From positions 1-63,323 of the forward strand of contig NZ_BDBP01000061.1 of the NCBI RefSeq assembly GCF_001613045.1: a stretch of DNA of 63,323 nt, in the 5' to 3' direction. Position numbers and translations under genes: made by a program. The notes beneath the pieces are model-generated. The model was given only the letters and a program-made list of their open reading frames with translations. It had not been told where the DNA came from and did no database searches. Within the stretch, counting starts at the first letter, position 1; every line of letters begins with the position of its first letter. This DNA is from Nocardia lijiangensis NBRC 108240 (GTDB lineage Bacteria; Actinomycetota; Actinomycetes; Mycobacteriales; Mycobacteriaceae). Shown in pieces: positions 45,564 to 54,779 of the stretch.

Positions 45564-46121
45564 GTGTACGGGGACGACATCGCGTCGGTGCTGATCACCG
45601 AGGAACAGATCGCCGCCAAGACGCAGGAGCTGGCCGAGCTGATCGCCAAGCGCTACCCGGCCGACGCCCCCGAGGGCGACCTGCTGCTGGTCGGCGTGCT
45701 CAAGGGCGCGATCTTCTTCATGACCGATCTGGCCAAGGCGCTGCCCATCCCGACCCAGATGGAGTTCATGGCCGTCTCCTCCTACGGTTCGTCCACCTCC
45801 TCCTCGGGCGTGGTGCGCATCATGAAGGACCTGGACAAGGACATCGCGGGCCGCAACGTGCTGATCGTCGAGGACATCATCGACTCCGGCCTGACCCTGT
45901 CCTGGCTCAAGCGCAACCTGTCCACCCGCAACCCGGCCTCGCTCGAGGTGGTCACCCTGCTGCGCAAGCCGGACGCGCTGCGCACCCCCGTCGAGGTCGC
46001 GCACGTGGGCTTCGACATCCCGAACGAATTCGTCGTCGGCTACGGCCTCGACTACGCCGAGCGCTACCGCGACCTGCCCTACATCGGCACCCTGGACCCG
46101 AAGGTCTACGGCGGGGCCTGA
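45564..46121 (+). CDS. hpt: Hypoxanthine phosphoribosyltransferase
   Basis: 185 residues. The PRPP-binding loop VLIVEDIIDSGLT is intact, with LLVGVLKGAIFFMTDL near the N-terminus and a VGYGLDYAERYRDLPYIG C-terminal block typical of Hpt. It salvages hypoxanthine (and guanine) to nucleotides. GTG start, with GGAAGG some 16 bases upstream. It directly follows tilS; ftsH, its usual downstream neighbour, is displaced here by about 15 kb of inserted genes. Confidence 0.98.
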   Translation: MYGDDIASVLITEEQIAAKTQELAELIAKRYPADAPEGDLLLVGVLKGAIFFMTDLAKALPIPTQMEFMAVSSYGSSTSSSGVVRIMKDLDKDIAGRNVLIVEDIIDSGLTLSWLKRNLSTRNPASLEVVTLLRKPDALRTPVEVAHVGFDIPNEFVVGYGLDYAERYRDLPYIGTLDPKVYGGA

Positions 46122-46151
46122 GCCCGCCTGGCCGCGTCGCTGCGACGGCGG

Positions 46152-46859
46152 CTAGGGCAGCAGCGCGAAAATCGTTGCCGGTGAACCCGATCCGCCACGG
46201 TAGAGCGGCCCGCCGACGAGTGTCCACGCGCCCGTCGCGGGCAGCTCCGCCAGATTCGCCAGGCACTCCAGGCTGATCCGGTGCTCGCGGTAGAGCAGCT
46301 TGGACACCGTGTAGGAGTCGTCGGAGCCGAGATCGGGGCCGAAGGTGTCGATGCCGAGCGCGCCGCGTCTGCCGAGCCGCCCGGTGCGCAACAGCCACTC
46401 CACCGTCTCGACCGCGAAACCAGGCTGGCGACCGGCCGATTCGCCGGTGCCGATGAATTCCGGCCCGCCCCATTTGGCGTCCCATCCGGTCCACGCGATC
46501 ACGGCCGCGCCGTCCGGGATGCGGCCGTGCCGCGCCTCCCACCGCCGCAGATCGTCCACCGTGACGGCGTACTCGCGGTCCGCCGCGCACCGCTCGCGCA
46601 CGTCGATCTTCACCGCGGGCAGCAGCAGATCGGCCGGGTCCAGCTCGTCGGCGGCGAGCCCGTCGGCATGGAAGTGGATCGGTGCGCCCCAGTGGGTTCC
46701 GGTGTGCTCGCCCTGCCGGATGTATCGCAGGTAGTAGCCGTCGTCGGCCACGGTGGCGACGACATCGGCGCGGAACTCCGGATCGCCGGGAAAGATCGGC
46801 GTCGTCGCCGGATCGTGCACATGCGACAGGCTGACCAGCCTGCCGAACGGTGGCTTCAT
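46152..46859 (-). CDS. Cyclase-family protein (kynurenine-formamidase-like)
   Basis: 235 residues. The metal-binding signature of the cyclase/formamidase superfamily, HTGTHWGAPIHF, is recognisable (canonical HxGTHxDxPxH). The Asp position is replaced by Gly, so metal binding may differ. Other blocks are LSHVHDPATTPIFPGDPEF at the start and WTGWDAKWGG in the middle. Family members include arylformamidases and isatin hydrolases. It is separated from the kinase pair by 18 bases on the same strand. Confidence 0.88.
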   Translation of the reverse strand: MKPPFGRLVSLSHVHDPATTPIFPGDPEFRADVVATVADDGYYLRYIRQGEHTGTHWGAPIHFHADGLAADELDPADLLLPAVKIDVRERCAADREYAVTVDDLRRWEARHGRIPDGAAVIAWTGWDAKWGGPEFIGTGESAGRQPGFAVETVEWLLRTGRLGRRGALGIDTFGPDLGSDDSYTVSKLLYREHRISLECLANLAELPATGAWTLVGGPLYRGGSGSPATIFALLP

Positions 46860-46877
46860 CGCGCTCCTGGGTGGGGG

Positions 46878-49067
46878 TCACAAACCCGGCGCCGTCACCC
46901 GCCGCAGCGCGTCCAGATCCTGCTCCATGGCGCGGAACAGCAGGTAGACCGCGACGAAGGCGACGATGCTCGCGATGCACATTATCCGCAGTGTGACAAT
47001 GATCTTGGCCAGGTCCGGGGTGTGCAACAGGGTCGAGCCCGCGACCGCGATGAGCGGAATCGACGCGGCGAGCAGCAGATACCAGCCGCTGCGGCGGCGC
47101 AGCGCGCGCAGATCGTCCGCCGCGCCCTGTTCGACTCCGCCCTGCCCCAGGAACATCGGGTACACGCACCGGACGATGAAGAAGTTCGTCAGCAGGAACG
47201 GATACGTCACCGCGATGACGCCCGAGATCGTGTGCAGGATCATGAAATGCGCGTAGTCGCTGGCCGATACCGGGTCGGTGGTGCCGCGCAGCGCGAGCGG
47301 ATAGACGAGGCCCGACAGCAGCCACATGCTGAAGATGATCAGCGCCGCCCGATCGCCGAGCCGCACGGCCGAGGCGCGCGCCTTGCGCAGCGTGTCCTCG
47401 TCGTAGCGGACGCCCGCGCGCAATCCGTGCGGCACCAGGATCAGGTATCTGGCCAGGTAGATCAGCAGCACGGTGCCGACCGCGAAGCCGAACCCGTTCA
47501 CGATCACCGAGTAGATCTCGAACTGGCGCTGCGTCTGTGCGGACTGCCTGCTGTGCATGAGCATGTTGTTGTGGTCGATGTTGTAGGCCGAGGCCAGCAT
47601 GTTGGGCACCGCGATGGCCAGGCCGACCAGCACCACCCGCCAGGCTCGCAGCCGCACCCGCCAGCTGCGCTCGGGCGGGTCGACCAGGTCGCGGGCCCGC
47701 GGGTCCAGGCACAGATCCAGCTGCTCGGCCAGCACCGCACCGTTCTGCCAGCGCCGCCGCGGGTCGGGGTCGAGGCAGGTCAGCAGGACACGGCGCAGCG
47801 CGGGCGGACAGTCGCCGGGCAGCCGGGCCAGCGCCGCCGCGGGCACCCCCGCCCTGCGCGTCCGGAGGGCGGCCTCCACGGTGGCTGGGTTGTCGGCGAA
47901 AGGTCTTGTCCCGGTCAGCAATTCCCACAGCAGGACGCCGAGCGCGAAGAGGTCGCTGCGGGCGTCGGGCGCGGGGGCATCGGGGTCGAGTGCGGCGGCG
48001 AGCTGTTCGGGGGAGCGATAGGCCAGCCAATCGCGCAGCGCCGCAGGGGAATCGGGCGGCGCGGCGGTGCTCTCGCCGGGGGCGAAGTCGGCGAGCTTGG
48101 GAATGCCCTCGCTGGTGAACAGCACGTTGGCGGGGTCGATGGCGTGGTGGGCGATGCCGTGGCGATCGGCGTAACCGAGCGCGTCGGCGAGGCGACGGCC
48201 GATCCAGGCGACCGTTTCCGGCCAGCTGAGCGTGGCGAGCTCGGCGCGCACCAGGGAGTCCGCGGGCCGGATCTCGCCCTTCGCCTCGATCGCGGCGTCC
48301 AGCGCGCCGAGCAGCAGCGCGCCGCCCATGCCGGGGTCGGCCGCGCGGCGTCGCTGCAACAATTCCGCGCGGCGGCGCTCGAGCAACTGCGCCGCGGTGC
48401 CGCCGGGCAGGTACTGCATGTAGACGAGCCTGCCGATCTCGCCGCCGAAGGCGAGCATCCGCTGGTCGAAGACGCGCACGATATTCGGGTGGTCGAGCTG
48501 GACCATCGGCTGCGGGTCCGCGCCGCCCGCCGCCGCCACCCGAACCGCGACCACCCGCTGCATGGACAGCTGCCTGGCCAGGAACACCCGCCCGGCGCGG
48601 CCGCGGCCGAGCTCGGTCCGCAGGTCGAAATCGTCGACCCGCTGCCCGGGGACGAGATCGGCGGGATCACGGTCGACCCGCACCACTCCCGCGTGGCTGT
48701 GATCGCCGCTGAGCCGGGCGCGCACCGCGTCGGCCAGTTCCGGGTACTCCGCGAGGAACTCCTCCAGCGGCAGCGGGCCACGGCTGCGGCGGGCGGCGAA
48801 TTCCTCGCAGACCAGGTCGACCAGCTCCGGGCTTGCGTCGACCTCGGGAAATTCCTTGCGGTACTCAGCGATGCGCTTGGCGGGTCCGCGCCCGCCCCAG
48901 CGGTGCCGCAGGTCGATGCGGACCAGGTTGGTGAGCACCGCGACCCTGGCCTCGGTGCCGTCGGGCACGTAGTCGGCCAGGTGCGGTGGGTTCGTCCGGG
49001 CGGCGCGCACGCAATGCTGCCAATCGGCGGTGAAGCGTGCGACCGGGTCGACGCGCGCGATGGTCAC
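46878..49067 (-). CDS. Membrane-anchored pseudokinase (Ser/Thr kinase-like)
   Basis: 729 residues with the same architecture as the preceding kinase gene: an N-terminal helical module (~40-115, with RIAEYRKEFPEV and LEEFLAEYPELADAV), a kinase-like domain (~145-440) and a C-terminal six-helix membrane part (~490-720). Catalytic residues are lost. The VAVK lysine is Arg176, and the HRDVKPAN loop reads HHAIDPAN (307-314), so the catalytic Asp is Ala309 and the loop Lys is Asp311. The DFG-equivalent Asp327 and the SPEQ motif remain. It starts with a GTG overlapping the kinase stop (GTGA). A scaffold or allosteric partner role is inferred. Confidence 0.9.
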   Translation of the reverse strand: MTIARVDPVARFTADWQHCVRAARTNPPHLADYVPDGTEARVAVLTNLVRIDLRHRWGGRGPAKRIAEYRKEFPEVDASPELVDLVCEEFAARRSRGPLPLEEFLAEYPELADAVRARLSGDHSHAGVVRVDRDPADLVPGQRVDDFDLRTELGRGRAGRVFLARQLSMQRVVAVRVAAAGGADPQPMVQLDHPNIVRVFDQRMLAFGGEIGRLVYMQYLPGGTAAQLLERRRAELLQRRRAADPGMGGALLLGALDAAIEAKGEIRPADSLVRAELATLSWPETVAWIGRRLADALGYADRHGIAHHAIDPANVLFTSEGIPKLADFAPGESTAAPPDSPAALRDWLAYRSPEQLAAALDPDAPAPDARSDLFALGVLLWELLTGTRPFADNPATVEAALRTRRAGVPAAALARLPGDCPPALRRVLLTCLDPDPRRRWQNGAVLAEQLDLCLDPRARDLVDPPERSWRVRLRAWRVVLVGLAIAVPNMLASAYNIDHNNMLMHSRQSAQTQRQFEIYSVIVNGFGFAVGTVLLIYLARYLILVPHGLRAGVRYDEDTLRKARASAVRLGDRAALIIFSMWLLSGLVYPLALRGTTDPVSASDYAHFMILHTISGVIAVTYPFLLTNFFIVRCVYPMFLGQGGVEQGAADDLRALRRRSGWYLLLAASIPLIAVAGSTLLHTPDLAKIIVTLRIMCIASIVAFVAVYLLFRAMEQDLDALRRVTAPGL

Positions 49068-51751
49068 GGCCGCTCCGCGGCGGCGCGCGGCCGATCGTCG
49101 TACCGGCGCGCGCGGCTCTGTGCGCCCTGCTGCGGGCCGGTCTCGCCGCTCGTGACCACCCGCTCCAGCGCGCGCAGGTCCGCCTCGAGAGAACGGAACA
49201 GCAGATACGACCCGACGAAGGCGATGATCGCGCCCGCGCAGAGCACGCGCACCGCGACGATCACCTGGGGGATGTCGCTGGCGGGCAGGAAGGTCACCCC
49301 GGCCACCGCGAGCAGCGGCACCGAGGCGGCGATCGCCAGGTAGCCGTTGCAGCGCCGGTCGAGCCTGCGTAGCCGGCCCGCGTCCTCGACGCTGATGTCA
49401 CCGTGTTTCAGGAAGATCGGATAGATGCTGCGGATCATGTAGAAGGTCGCGAGGAAGAACGGGTACGACCCCGCGATGGCGCCGCAGACCACCAGCGAGG
49501 CCATGAAGTGCACCACCGCGTGGGCGGGAATCCCACCGGTGGACAACTGCATCGCGACGGGGAAGGTGAGCGCGGCGAGCACCCACAGCAGGAACGGGAT
49601 GGCCACCGCCGTCTCGCCGAGCCGCAGCGTGTCGGTTCTGGCGCGGCGCAGCATGTCCGGGTCGTAGCGTCTGCCCTTGCGCAGCCCCCTGGTCACCGAG
49701 AGCACATAACGCGCGGAGTAGATGATGGTGATGAACCCGATCGGGAAGAACACCGCGTTCACCGCGCCGGTGATGATCAGGAAGGTGCGTTGAGCGTCCT
49801 CGGTCATTCGGTCCACGATGAGGTTCTGGTTGTGCTGGATGTTGTAGAGCGAGGCCAGGATGTTCGGCAGGGCGATGGCCACGATCAGGACCGGGATGAT
49901 GTACGGCTGCAACCGCTGCCGCCAGCTGCCTGGCTTCGGGTCGACCAGGCCCCGCGCCCGCTCGTCCAGGCACATGTCGAGCTGCTTGGCCAGCGTCGCG
50001 CCACTGGACCAGCGCTCGCTGCGCTCGGGTTCCAGGCAGGTCAGCAGCACGCGGCGCAGCGCGGCGGGACAGTTCTTCGGCACTCGTTCCAGCGCCGCGG
50101 CGTCCACCCCGACGCTGCGCCGCTCCAGCATGGCTTCCAGCGTGGTGTCGTCGCCGCGTTCGCCCGCGCCCGCGGTGGTGTCGTCGAAGGGCTTCGCGCC
50201 GGTGAGCAGCTCCCACAGCACCACGCCGAGCGAGAAGATGTCCGAGCGGGTGTCGAGGTCGGCGGCGGAGCGGTCGCGTCCGGGGTGACAGGCCTCCAGC
50301 TGTTCGGGCGACATGTAAGCCAGCGAGCCGCCGAAGTAGGCGACCGGGCTGGTGCCCTCCACATTGCGGCTGAAGCTGATGTTGAAGTCGGCGAGCTTCG
50401 GCACGGCCTCGGCGGTGAGCAGCACGTTGGCCGGCTTCACGTCGCGGTGCAGCACGCCGTGCGCCGAGGCGTAGTCCAGCGCCTCGGCCAGCCTGCGGCC
50501 CAGCCAGGCGACGGTCTCCGGCCAGCTCAGGGCGGCGATCTCGGCGCGCACGCTGGAATCGGTCGGGCGGATCTCGCCCTTCTCCTCCATCGCCGCGTCC
50601 ACCGCGTCGAGCAGCAGCTGGCCGCTGCGTTCCTCCGGCGGGGTGGCGCGCACCCAGCGCAATACCCCGAGCAGCGTGCCGCCGGGCAGGAACTGCATGT
50701 AGAGCAGGCGCAGCCGCCGCGCGGATCCGCTCGTTTCGCCCGCGTCGAGCAGCCGCTGATCGAAGACCCGCACGATGTAGTCGTGGTCGAGCTGGGCGAG
50801 GGTCTGCGGCTCGGTGCCGTGGTCGGCGGAGATCTTCACCGCGACCAGTCGCTGCATGGAGCGCTGCCTGGCCAGGAAGACCCGGGCGAACGCACCGCTG
50901 CCCAGACCGGTCAGCAGATCGAAGTCATCGATGCGCTGGCCGATCTCGATGCGGTCCAGTGGGTCGAGACGACCCGGCCCGGTACCCATCGTGGTGCCGA
51001 TCGCGGTGGCCGTTCCGGTCAGATCGGCGGTACTCGCTGCCTCCGCCGTGGGGTTCACGCCTCTACCACGTTCGGATGCGGTGTTTTGGTTCAGCGCGTC
51101 GGTGGGATCCGGCCCCGATCCGGGCGCGGTGGCCGCGAGCACAGTGCGGGTGGAGTCGTCCAGCGAGGCTTGGGTGGCGTCGTCGTCGGGGCCGCCGGAG
51201 TCCCCGCCCGGCCCGCGCGGAGAGTCCTCCAGCGGGGTGCGCCGGGTGCTCTGATCGACGTCGTCGGCATTCAGCAGATCTCGTAACTCGGCCGCTTGAT
51301 GCGGATATTCGCGCAGACATTCACGGGGGTCGACGCGCTCACCGCTCTGACGGCGGACGACGAATTCCTCGTACACAAGACTGGCCGGTATGTTCCGCTC
51401 TTCGAGCTCGGGGAATTCGGCGCAGTATTCGGCCAATCGTTTGCGCCGTGGCGCGGGCCGGGGTGTTTGCGGGCGACTCGATCCGATCGCGGTCCTGCGC
51501 AGCCACCGGTACCGCATATCCACTCGGACCAGTTCGATCAGCGCCTGCCTGCGCAGGGTCCGCGCGTCGGGTAGGAACGCGGTGATCTCTGGGAGCGGCC
51601 CGGGCCCCTCATCTGGGGCGATACCGACCACGGCGGCCCACGCCGCGGCGAAGGACTCCACCGCGGCGAGCTCGGATCCGATCAACTGGCCGCCGGCTTC
51701 GGAGTCGGAAGCCGCGTCCGGACGGGAATTTCTATCGGAGTCGGCACTCAT
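49064..51751 (-). CDS. Membrane-anchored serine/threonine protein kinase
   Basis: 895 residues. An N-terminal module (~65-165) has RLAEYCAEFPELEE and PRECLREYPHQAAELRDLL, patterns common before kinase domains in Planctomycetes. A Thr/Ser-rich linker follows, then the kinase domain (~272-600): Gly-loop GLGSGAFARVF, catalytic Lys306 in VAVK, Asp437 in HRDVKPANVLL, DFN at 455-457, SPEQ at 481-484. The C-terminus has six predicted membrane helices (about 616-636, 658-682, 714-734, 745-770, 803-822, 828-853). All residues needed for phosphotransfer are present. It is upstream of and coupled to a paralogous pseudokinase, and divergent from an amidase gene. Confidence 0.92.
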   Translation of the reverse strand: MSADSDRNSRPDAASDSEAGGQLIGSELAAVESFAAAWAAVVGIAPDEGPGPLPEITAFLPDARTLRRQALIELVRVDMRYRWLRRTAIGSSRPQTPRPAPRRKRLAEYCAEFPELEERNIPASLVYEEFVVRRQSGERVDPRECLREYPHQAAELRDLLNADDVDQSTRRTPLEDSPRGPGGDSGGPDDDATQASLDDSTRTVLAATAPGSGPDPTDALNQNTASERGRGVNPTAEAASTADLTGTATAIGTTMGTGPGRLDPLDRIEIGQRIDDFDLLTGLGSGAFARVFLARQRSMQRLVAVKISADHGTEPQTLAQLDHDYIVRVFDQRLLDAGETSGSARRLRLLYMQFLPGGTLLGVLRWVRATPPEERSGQLLLDAVDAAMEEKGEIRPTDSSVRAEIAALSWPETVAWLGRRLAEALDYASAHGVLHRDVKPANVLLTAEAVPKLADFNISFSRNVEGTSPVAYFGGSLAYMSPEQLEACHPGRDRSAADLDTRSDIFSLGVVLWELLTGAKPFDDTTAGAGERGDDTTLEAMLERRSVGVDAAALERVPKNCPAALRRVLLTCLEPERSERWSSGATLAKQLDMCLDERARGLVDPKPGSWRQRLQPYIIPVLIVAIALPNILASLYNIQHNQNLIVDRMTEDAQRTFLIITGAVNAVFFPIGFITIIYSARYVLSVTRGLRKGRRYDPDMLRRARTDTLRLGETAVAIPFLLWVLAALTFPVAMQLSTGGIPAHAVVHFMASLVVCGAIAGSYPFFLATFYMIRSIYPIFLKHGDISVEDAGRLRRLDRRCNGYLAIAASVPLLAVAGVTFLPASDIPQVIVAVRVLCAGAIIAFVGSYLLFRSLEADLRALERVVTSGETGPQQGAQSRARRYDDRPRAAAERP

Positions 51752-51930
51752 TATGGACCTACTAGCTGTGGCGGAAGTCGGGAAATCCGCGCCGTCGGTT
51801 GGTGGCTGCGCCGGATAAAATCCGCCACACCCGACGTCATCGTCCCCCGAGCCGTATCGGGAATGATAACTTGCGCCTCAACAGCGGATCACCCGATTTC
51901 GACAACGATGCGACGGGGGCGAATCAGCAC

Positions 51931-53406
51931 ATGCACAACAAGGCTACGGCGGTGGCGGACGGCTCGGCAGCAATCACCGAAACCGCGGGCACGGAAACAA
52001 CGTCGGCCCAGGAGGCGCCCACGGGCGCGAGCGAGCGAGAGGCGCCGCATTCCGGCGAGGAAGCCGACACTCCGCGGGGTCCCGCGGCGGACATCGCCGC
52101 AAGTGTGCGCGAGGGCTCGCTGACGCCGACCGAGGTCGTCGACGCGGCCATCGAACTCATCGCCGCGGAGGATGCGACGACCGGCGCGTTCAGCGTGGTG
52201 CGAGCCAAGCGCGCCGTCGCCGAGGCCATCGCGCTGGAACAGCGCACGGATCTGGACGTGCTGCCGCTGGCCGGTGTGCCGGTGGCGATCGAGCACAGCA
52301 TCCCCGTGGCGGGCGAAACGGTGCTGTGCGGCTCGGAGGCGACCGACACCGGGCAGGCGACGGCCGACCATCCCGTGGTGCGCAGGCTGCGCGACGCGGG
52401 CGCGGTCGTCGTCGGGCTCACCACGGTGCCGGAGCTCGCTCTCTGGGCGACGACCGACGACAAGCGCAGGATCACCAGGAATCCGTGGGACATCAAACGC
52501 AGCACGGGCGGATCCTCCGGCGGCGCGGCCGCTGCAGTCGCGGCCGGGTTCGTTCCTGTGGCGCACGCCAACGACGGTCTCGGCTCGGTGCGCATTCCCG
52601 CGGCCTGCTGCGGCGTCTACGGAATCAAGCCGGGCAGGCACACCGTGCCCGCCGAGGTGGGTGTCGACTCCTGGGGCGGCATGGTGGAGAACGGTGTGCT
52701 CGCGACGACCGTCGGCGACGCCGCGCTCGCGCTCTCGGTCATGGCCGCCCGTCCGGACCTAGCCGACTTGGAACCGCCGGGCCGACTACGCATCGCGCTG
52801 GCCGTCACCCCACCCTCCCGGATGGCCCGCCTCGACCCGCACTGGGCCGAAGCCGCACAGAAAGCCGCGTCCGTCGCCGCGGCCGCGGGGCACCGGGTGG
52901 AGACGACAGCGCTGCCGTACGGCGACTCCGTGTTCGCGCTGCTGCTCCGCTGGCTGACGGTGGCGCTGCCGGAGTCGGCCACCCTCGCTCATCCCGAACG
53001 TCTGCAACCGCGCACCCGCCGTCATCTGGCGCTCGGCCGGTTCGTCCAGCGGCTCGGGCTGGTGCGCCCCGTACAGGTCGACCGGGTCGAAGCCCGGCTG
53101 CTCGAATTCTTCGAAGACTACGACGTGGTGATCACTCCCACGCTGGCTGCCGCGCCGCCGCGGGCGCGCGCCTGGCACCGCCGAGGCTGGCTCGCCAATG
53201 TGCTCACCGGCTTCCGCTTCTCGCCGTTCACGCCGATCTGGAATCTGGTCGGCTGGCCCGCCGCCTCCGTTCCGATGGGCATGCACCCGTACTCCGGCAC
53301 GCCGGTCGCCGCCCAGCTGGCCGGTCCGCCCGGCAGCGAGGCCACCGTGCTGCGCCTGTCCGCGCAAATCGAACAGCTGCATCCCTGGCGGCGCACCGTG
53401 CGCTGA
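51931..53406 (+). CDS. Amidase-signature protein with substituted catalytic lysine
   Basis: 491 residues of the amidase-signature family. The glycine/serine core GGSSGGAAAAVAAGFVPVA and the nucleophile region DGLGSVRIPAACCGVYGIKPGR (in part) are conserved. The block that normally reads GVPVxxKDN, with the catalytic Lys of the Ser-cisSer-Lys triad, is GVPVAIEHS, so Lys is Glu and Asp is His. The enzyme may be inactive or altered. The N-terminal ~60 residues are Ala/Thr/Glu-rich linker. A GTG at 51799 would add 44 residues. It is divergent from the kinase gene, 179 bases apart. Confidence 0.88.
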   Translation: MHNKATAVADGSAAITETAGTETTSAQEAPTGASEREAPHSGEEADTPRGPAADIAASVREGSLTPTEVVDAAIELIAAEDATTGAFSVVRAKRAVAEAIALEQRTDLDVLPLAGVPVAIEHSIPVAGETVLCGSEATDTGQATADHPVVRRLRDAGAVVVGLTTVPELALWATTDDKRRITRNPWDIKRSTGGSSGGAAAAVAAGFVPVAHANDGLGSVRIPAACCGVYGIKPGRHTVPAEVGVDSWGGMVENGVLATTVGDAALALSVMAARPDLADLEPPGRLRIALAVTPPSRMARLDPHWAEAAQKAASVAAAAGHRVETTALPYGDSVFALLLRWLTVALPESATLAHPERLQPRTRRHLALGRFVQRLGLVRPVQVDRVEARLLEFFEDYDVVITPTLAAAPPRARAWHRRGWLANVLTGFRFSPFTPIWNLVGWPAASVPMGMHPYSGTPVAAQLAGPPGSEATVLRLSAQIEQLHPWRRTVR

Positions 53407-53424
53407 CGGTGCGCCGGGAACCGT

Positions 53425-54312
53425 CTAGCTGGCCAGCTGTTGCTGCTGGGTGGAGAAGCCGCCCTCGACCGCGCGCGTCGCGAACTCCAGGATGGTCGGG
53501 CGACTGTCGTCGGCCCGCCACGCGACCGCGAGCTCGCACGGGGCCAGTCCGCTCAGCGGCCGTGCGGTCAAGCCCGGCCAGCGGTACATCGGCACGTTGT
53601 TCTCGGCGAGCAGGCAGACACCCAGACCGAGGCTCACGGCCTCGAGCTTGTCTTCGGGCGTCGCCGCCTCGGCGCCGATCTTGGGCTGGCGCCCATTGCG
53701 CGCGTCGTTGCCGAGCCAGAAGTCGCGCACCGCGCCCGCTTCGGAGGGCAGTGCGATGAACGGCTCTTCGAGCAGGTCGGCGAAATCGATGCTGTCCTGA
53801 TCGGCGAGCGGGTGGTTCTCGGGCAGCAGCACCCAGCGTGGCTCGGTGCGCAGCACTTCCCAGCGGTACCGGTTCGGGTCCGGCAGCGGCAGCCAGACCA
53901 GGGCGAGGTCGGCCTGCCGACCGGCTAGGCCGCTGGACGGGTCGGTCCAGGAGGCGGCGTGCAGGGCCAGCCGGTGGCCGCTGGCGCTCTCCAGATCGTT
54001 GAGCAGTCCACGGCCGAGCGCGGACTGGATGCCGACGCGCAGCACCTCGCCCGCCTCCTGCAGGGAGACGTTGGTGACCTCCCAGAGTTCGAGGATCTTG
54101 CGTGCGCCTTCGAGCAGCTCCTTGCCCGCGACGGTCAGCGCGACACTGCGCTGGTTGCGGTCGAACAGGACCACGTCGAGCTGGCGTTCCAGCTGGCGGA
54201 TCTGACGCGACAGAGTCGGTTGTGCGATATGCAGCCGCTGAGCGGCGTTGGTGAAATGCAGTTCCTCAGCGACGGCGACGAAATACCGCAGGTCGCGCAA
54301 ATGCGGGTCCAT
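53425..54312 (-). CDS. LysR-family transcriptional regulator
   Basis: 295 residues with an N-terminal helix-turn-helix (RDLRYFVAVAEELHFTNAAQRL then QPTLSRQIRQLERQL) and a substrate-binding domain starting LRVGIQSALGRGLLN. It shares with the LysR at 18261 the layout of the effector domain (ASWTDPSSGLAGRQADLALVWLPLPD, cited in part). It ends STQQQQLAS. It is convergent with the amidase gene, 18 bases apart, and no obvious divergent target lies upstream; the regulated genes are unknown. Confidence 0.93.
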   Translation of the reverse strand: MDPHLRDLRYFVAVAEELHFTNAAQRLHIAQPTLSRQIRQLERQLDVVLFDRNQRSVALTVAGKELLEGARKILELWEVTNVSLQEAGEVLRVGIQSALGRGLLNDLESASGHRLALHAASWTDPSSGLAGRQADLALVWLPLPDPNRYRWEVLRTEPRWVLLPENHPLADQDSIDFADLLEEPFIALPSEAGAVRDFWLGNDARNGRQPKIGAEAATPEDKLEAVSLGLGVCLLAENNVPMYRWPGLTARPLSGLAPCELAVAWRADDSRPTILEFATRAVEGGFSTQQQQLAS

Positions 54313-54722
54313 AGCCCCTTGCTATCAGAATCAGTCCTCAATTTCCAGCCTTATCAGGCCGAAAAGTTTGGATACGGGTGCCGAAACAGTCGACAGGTTT
54401 GTTAGGGACAGCATATTGCCTGACGTGGTCATCTGCACCATCGGCTCGGCGAATTTCCGGCACCCGCCTCGGCTTTGCCGCCGCCAACATTCTTTGGTCG
54501 CTTGACCAGCGCTTATGTTACAGATCCGTGATCTGCGCGCGGGGTTGCCGGGGGTTATCCGCAAACCCAGTCACCGAACAGAAACCCGTCGCTGACCGGC
54601 CGTATCTTGTTACGCCCGAAAAGAGTGATATTGGTCACAATTTGACCGTATGGTTGCATAGAGCGAGTGACGGCGGCTGCCACCAGCCGTCCGCCGGGTG
54701 CGACATCCGGCACACACGACGA
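54313..54722. other. Intergenic region, no supported gene
   Basis: This 410-base stretch has lower GC than its surroundings and lies upstream of the minus-strand LysR gene (54313 onward) and beyond the end of the SDR gene. It presumably holds the LysR promoter. Long overlapping frames on both strands lack domain features and were not called. Confidence 0.4.
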
Positions 54723-54761
54723 AGGCGCTGTGATCGACGGCAAACCGCGATCACAGCGCCT
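54723..54761 (-). terminator. Terminator after the SDR gene
   Basis: AGGCGCTGTGATC (54723-54735) pairs perfectly over 13 bp with GATCACAGCGCCT (54749-54761), 19 bases past the stop of the minus-strand SDR gene. No U-tract is present. Confidence 0.8.
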
Positions 54762-54779
54762 CCGGACCCGCCCGGGGTC

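Noticed and set aside
46281..49343. 1020-residue plus-strand ORF antisense to the kinase genes
   Set aside because: It is a frame shadow of high-GC coding DNA: Arg/Gly/His-rich, no domains; the minus-strand genes have clear conserved motifs.
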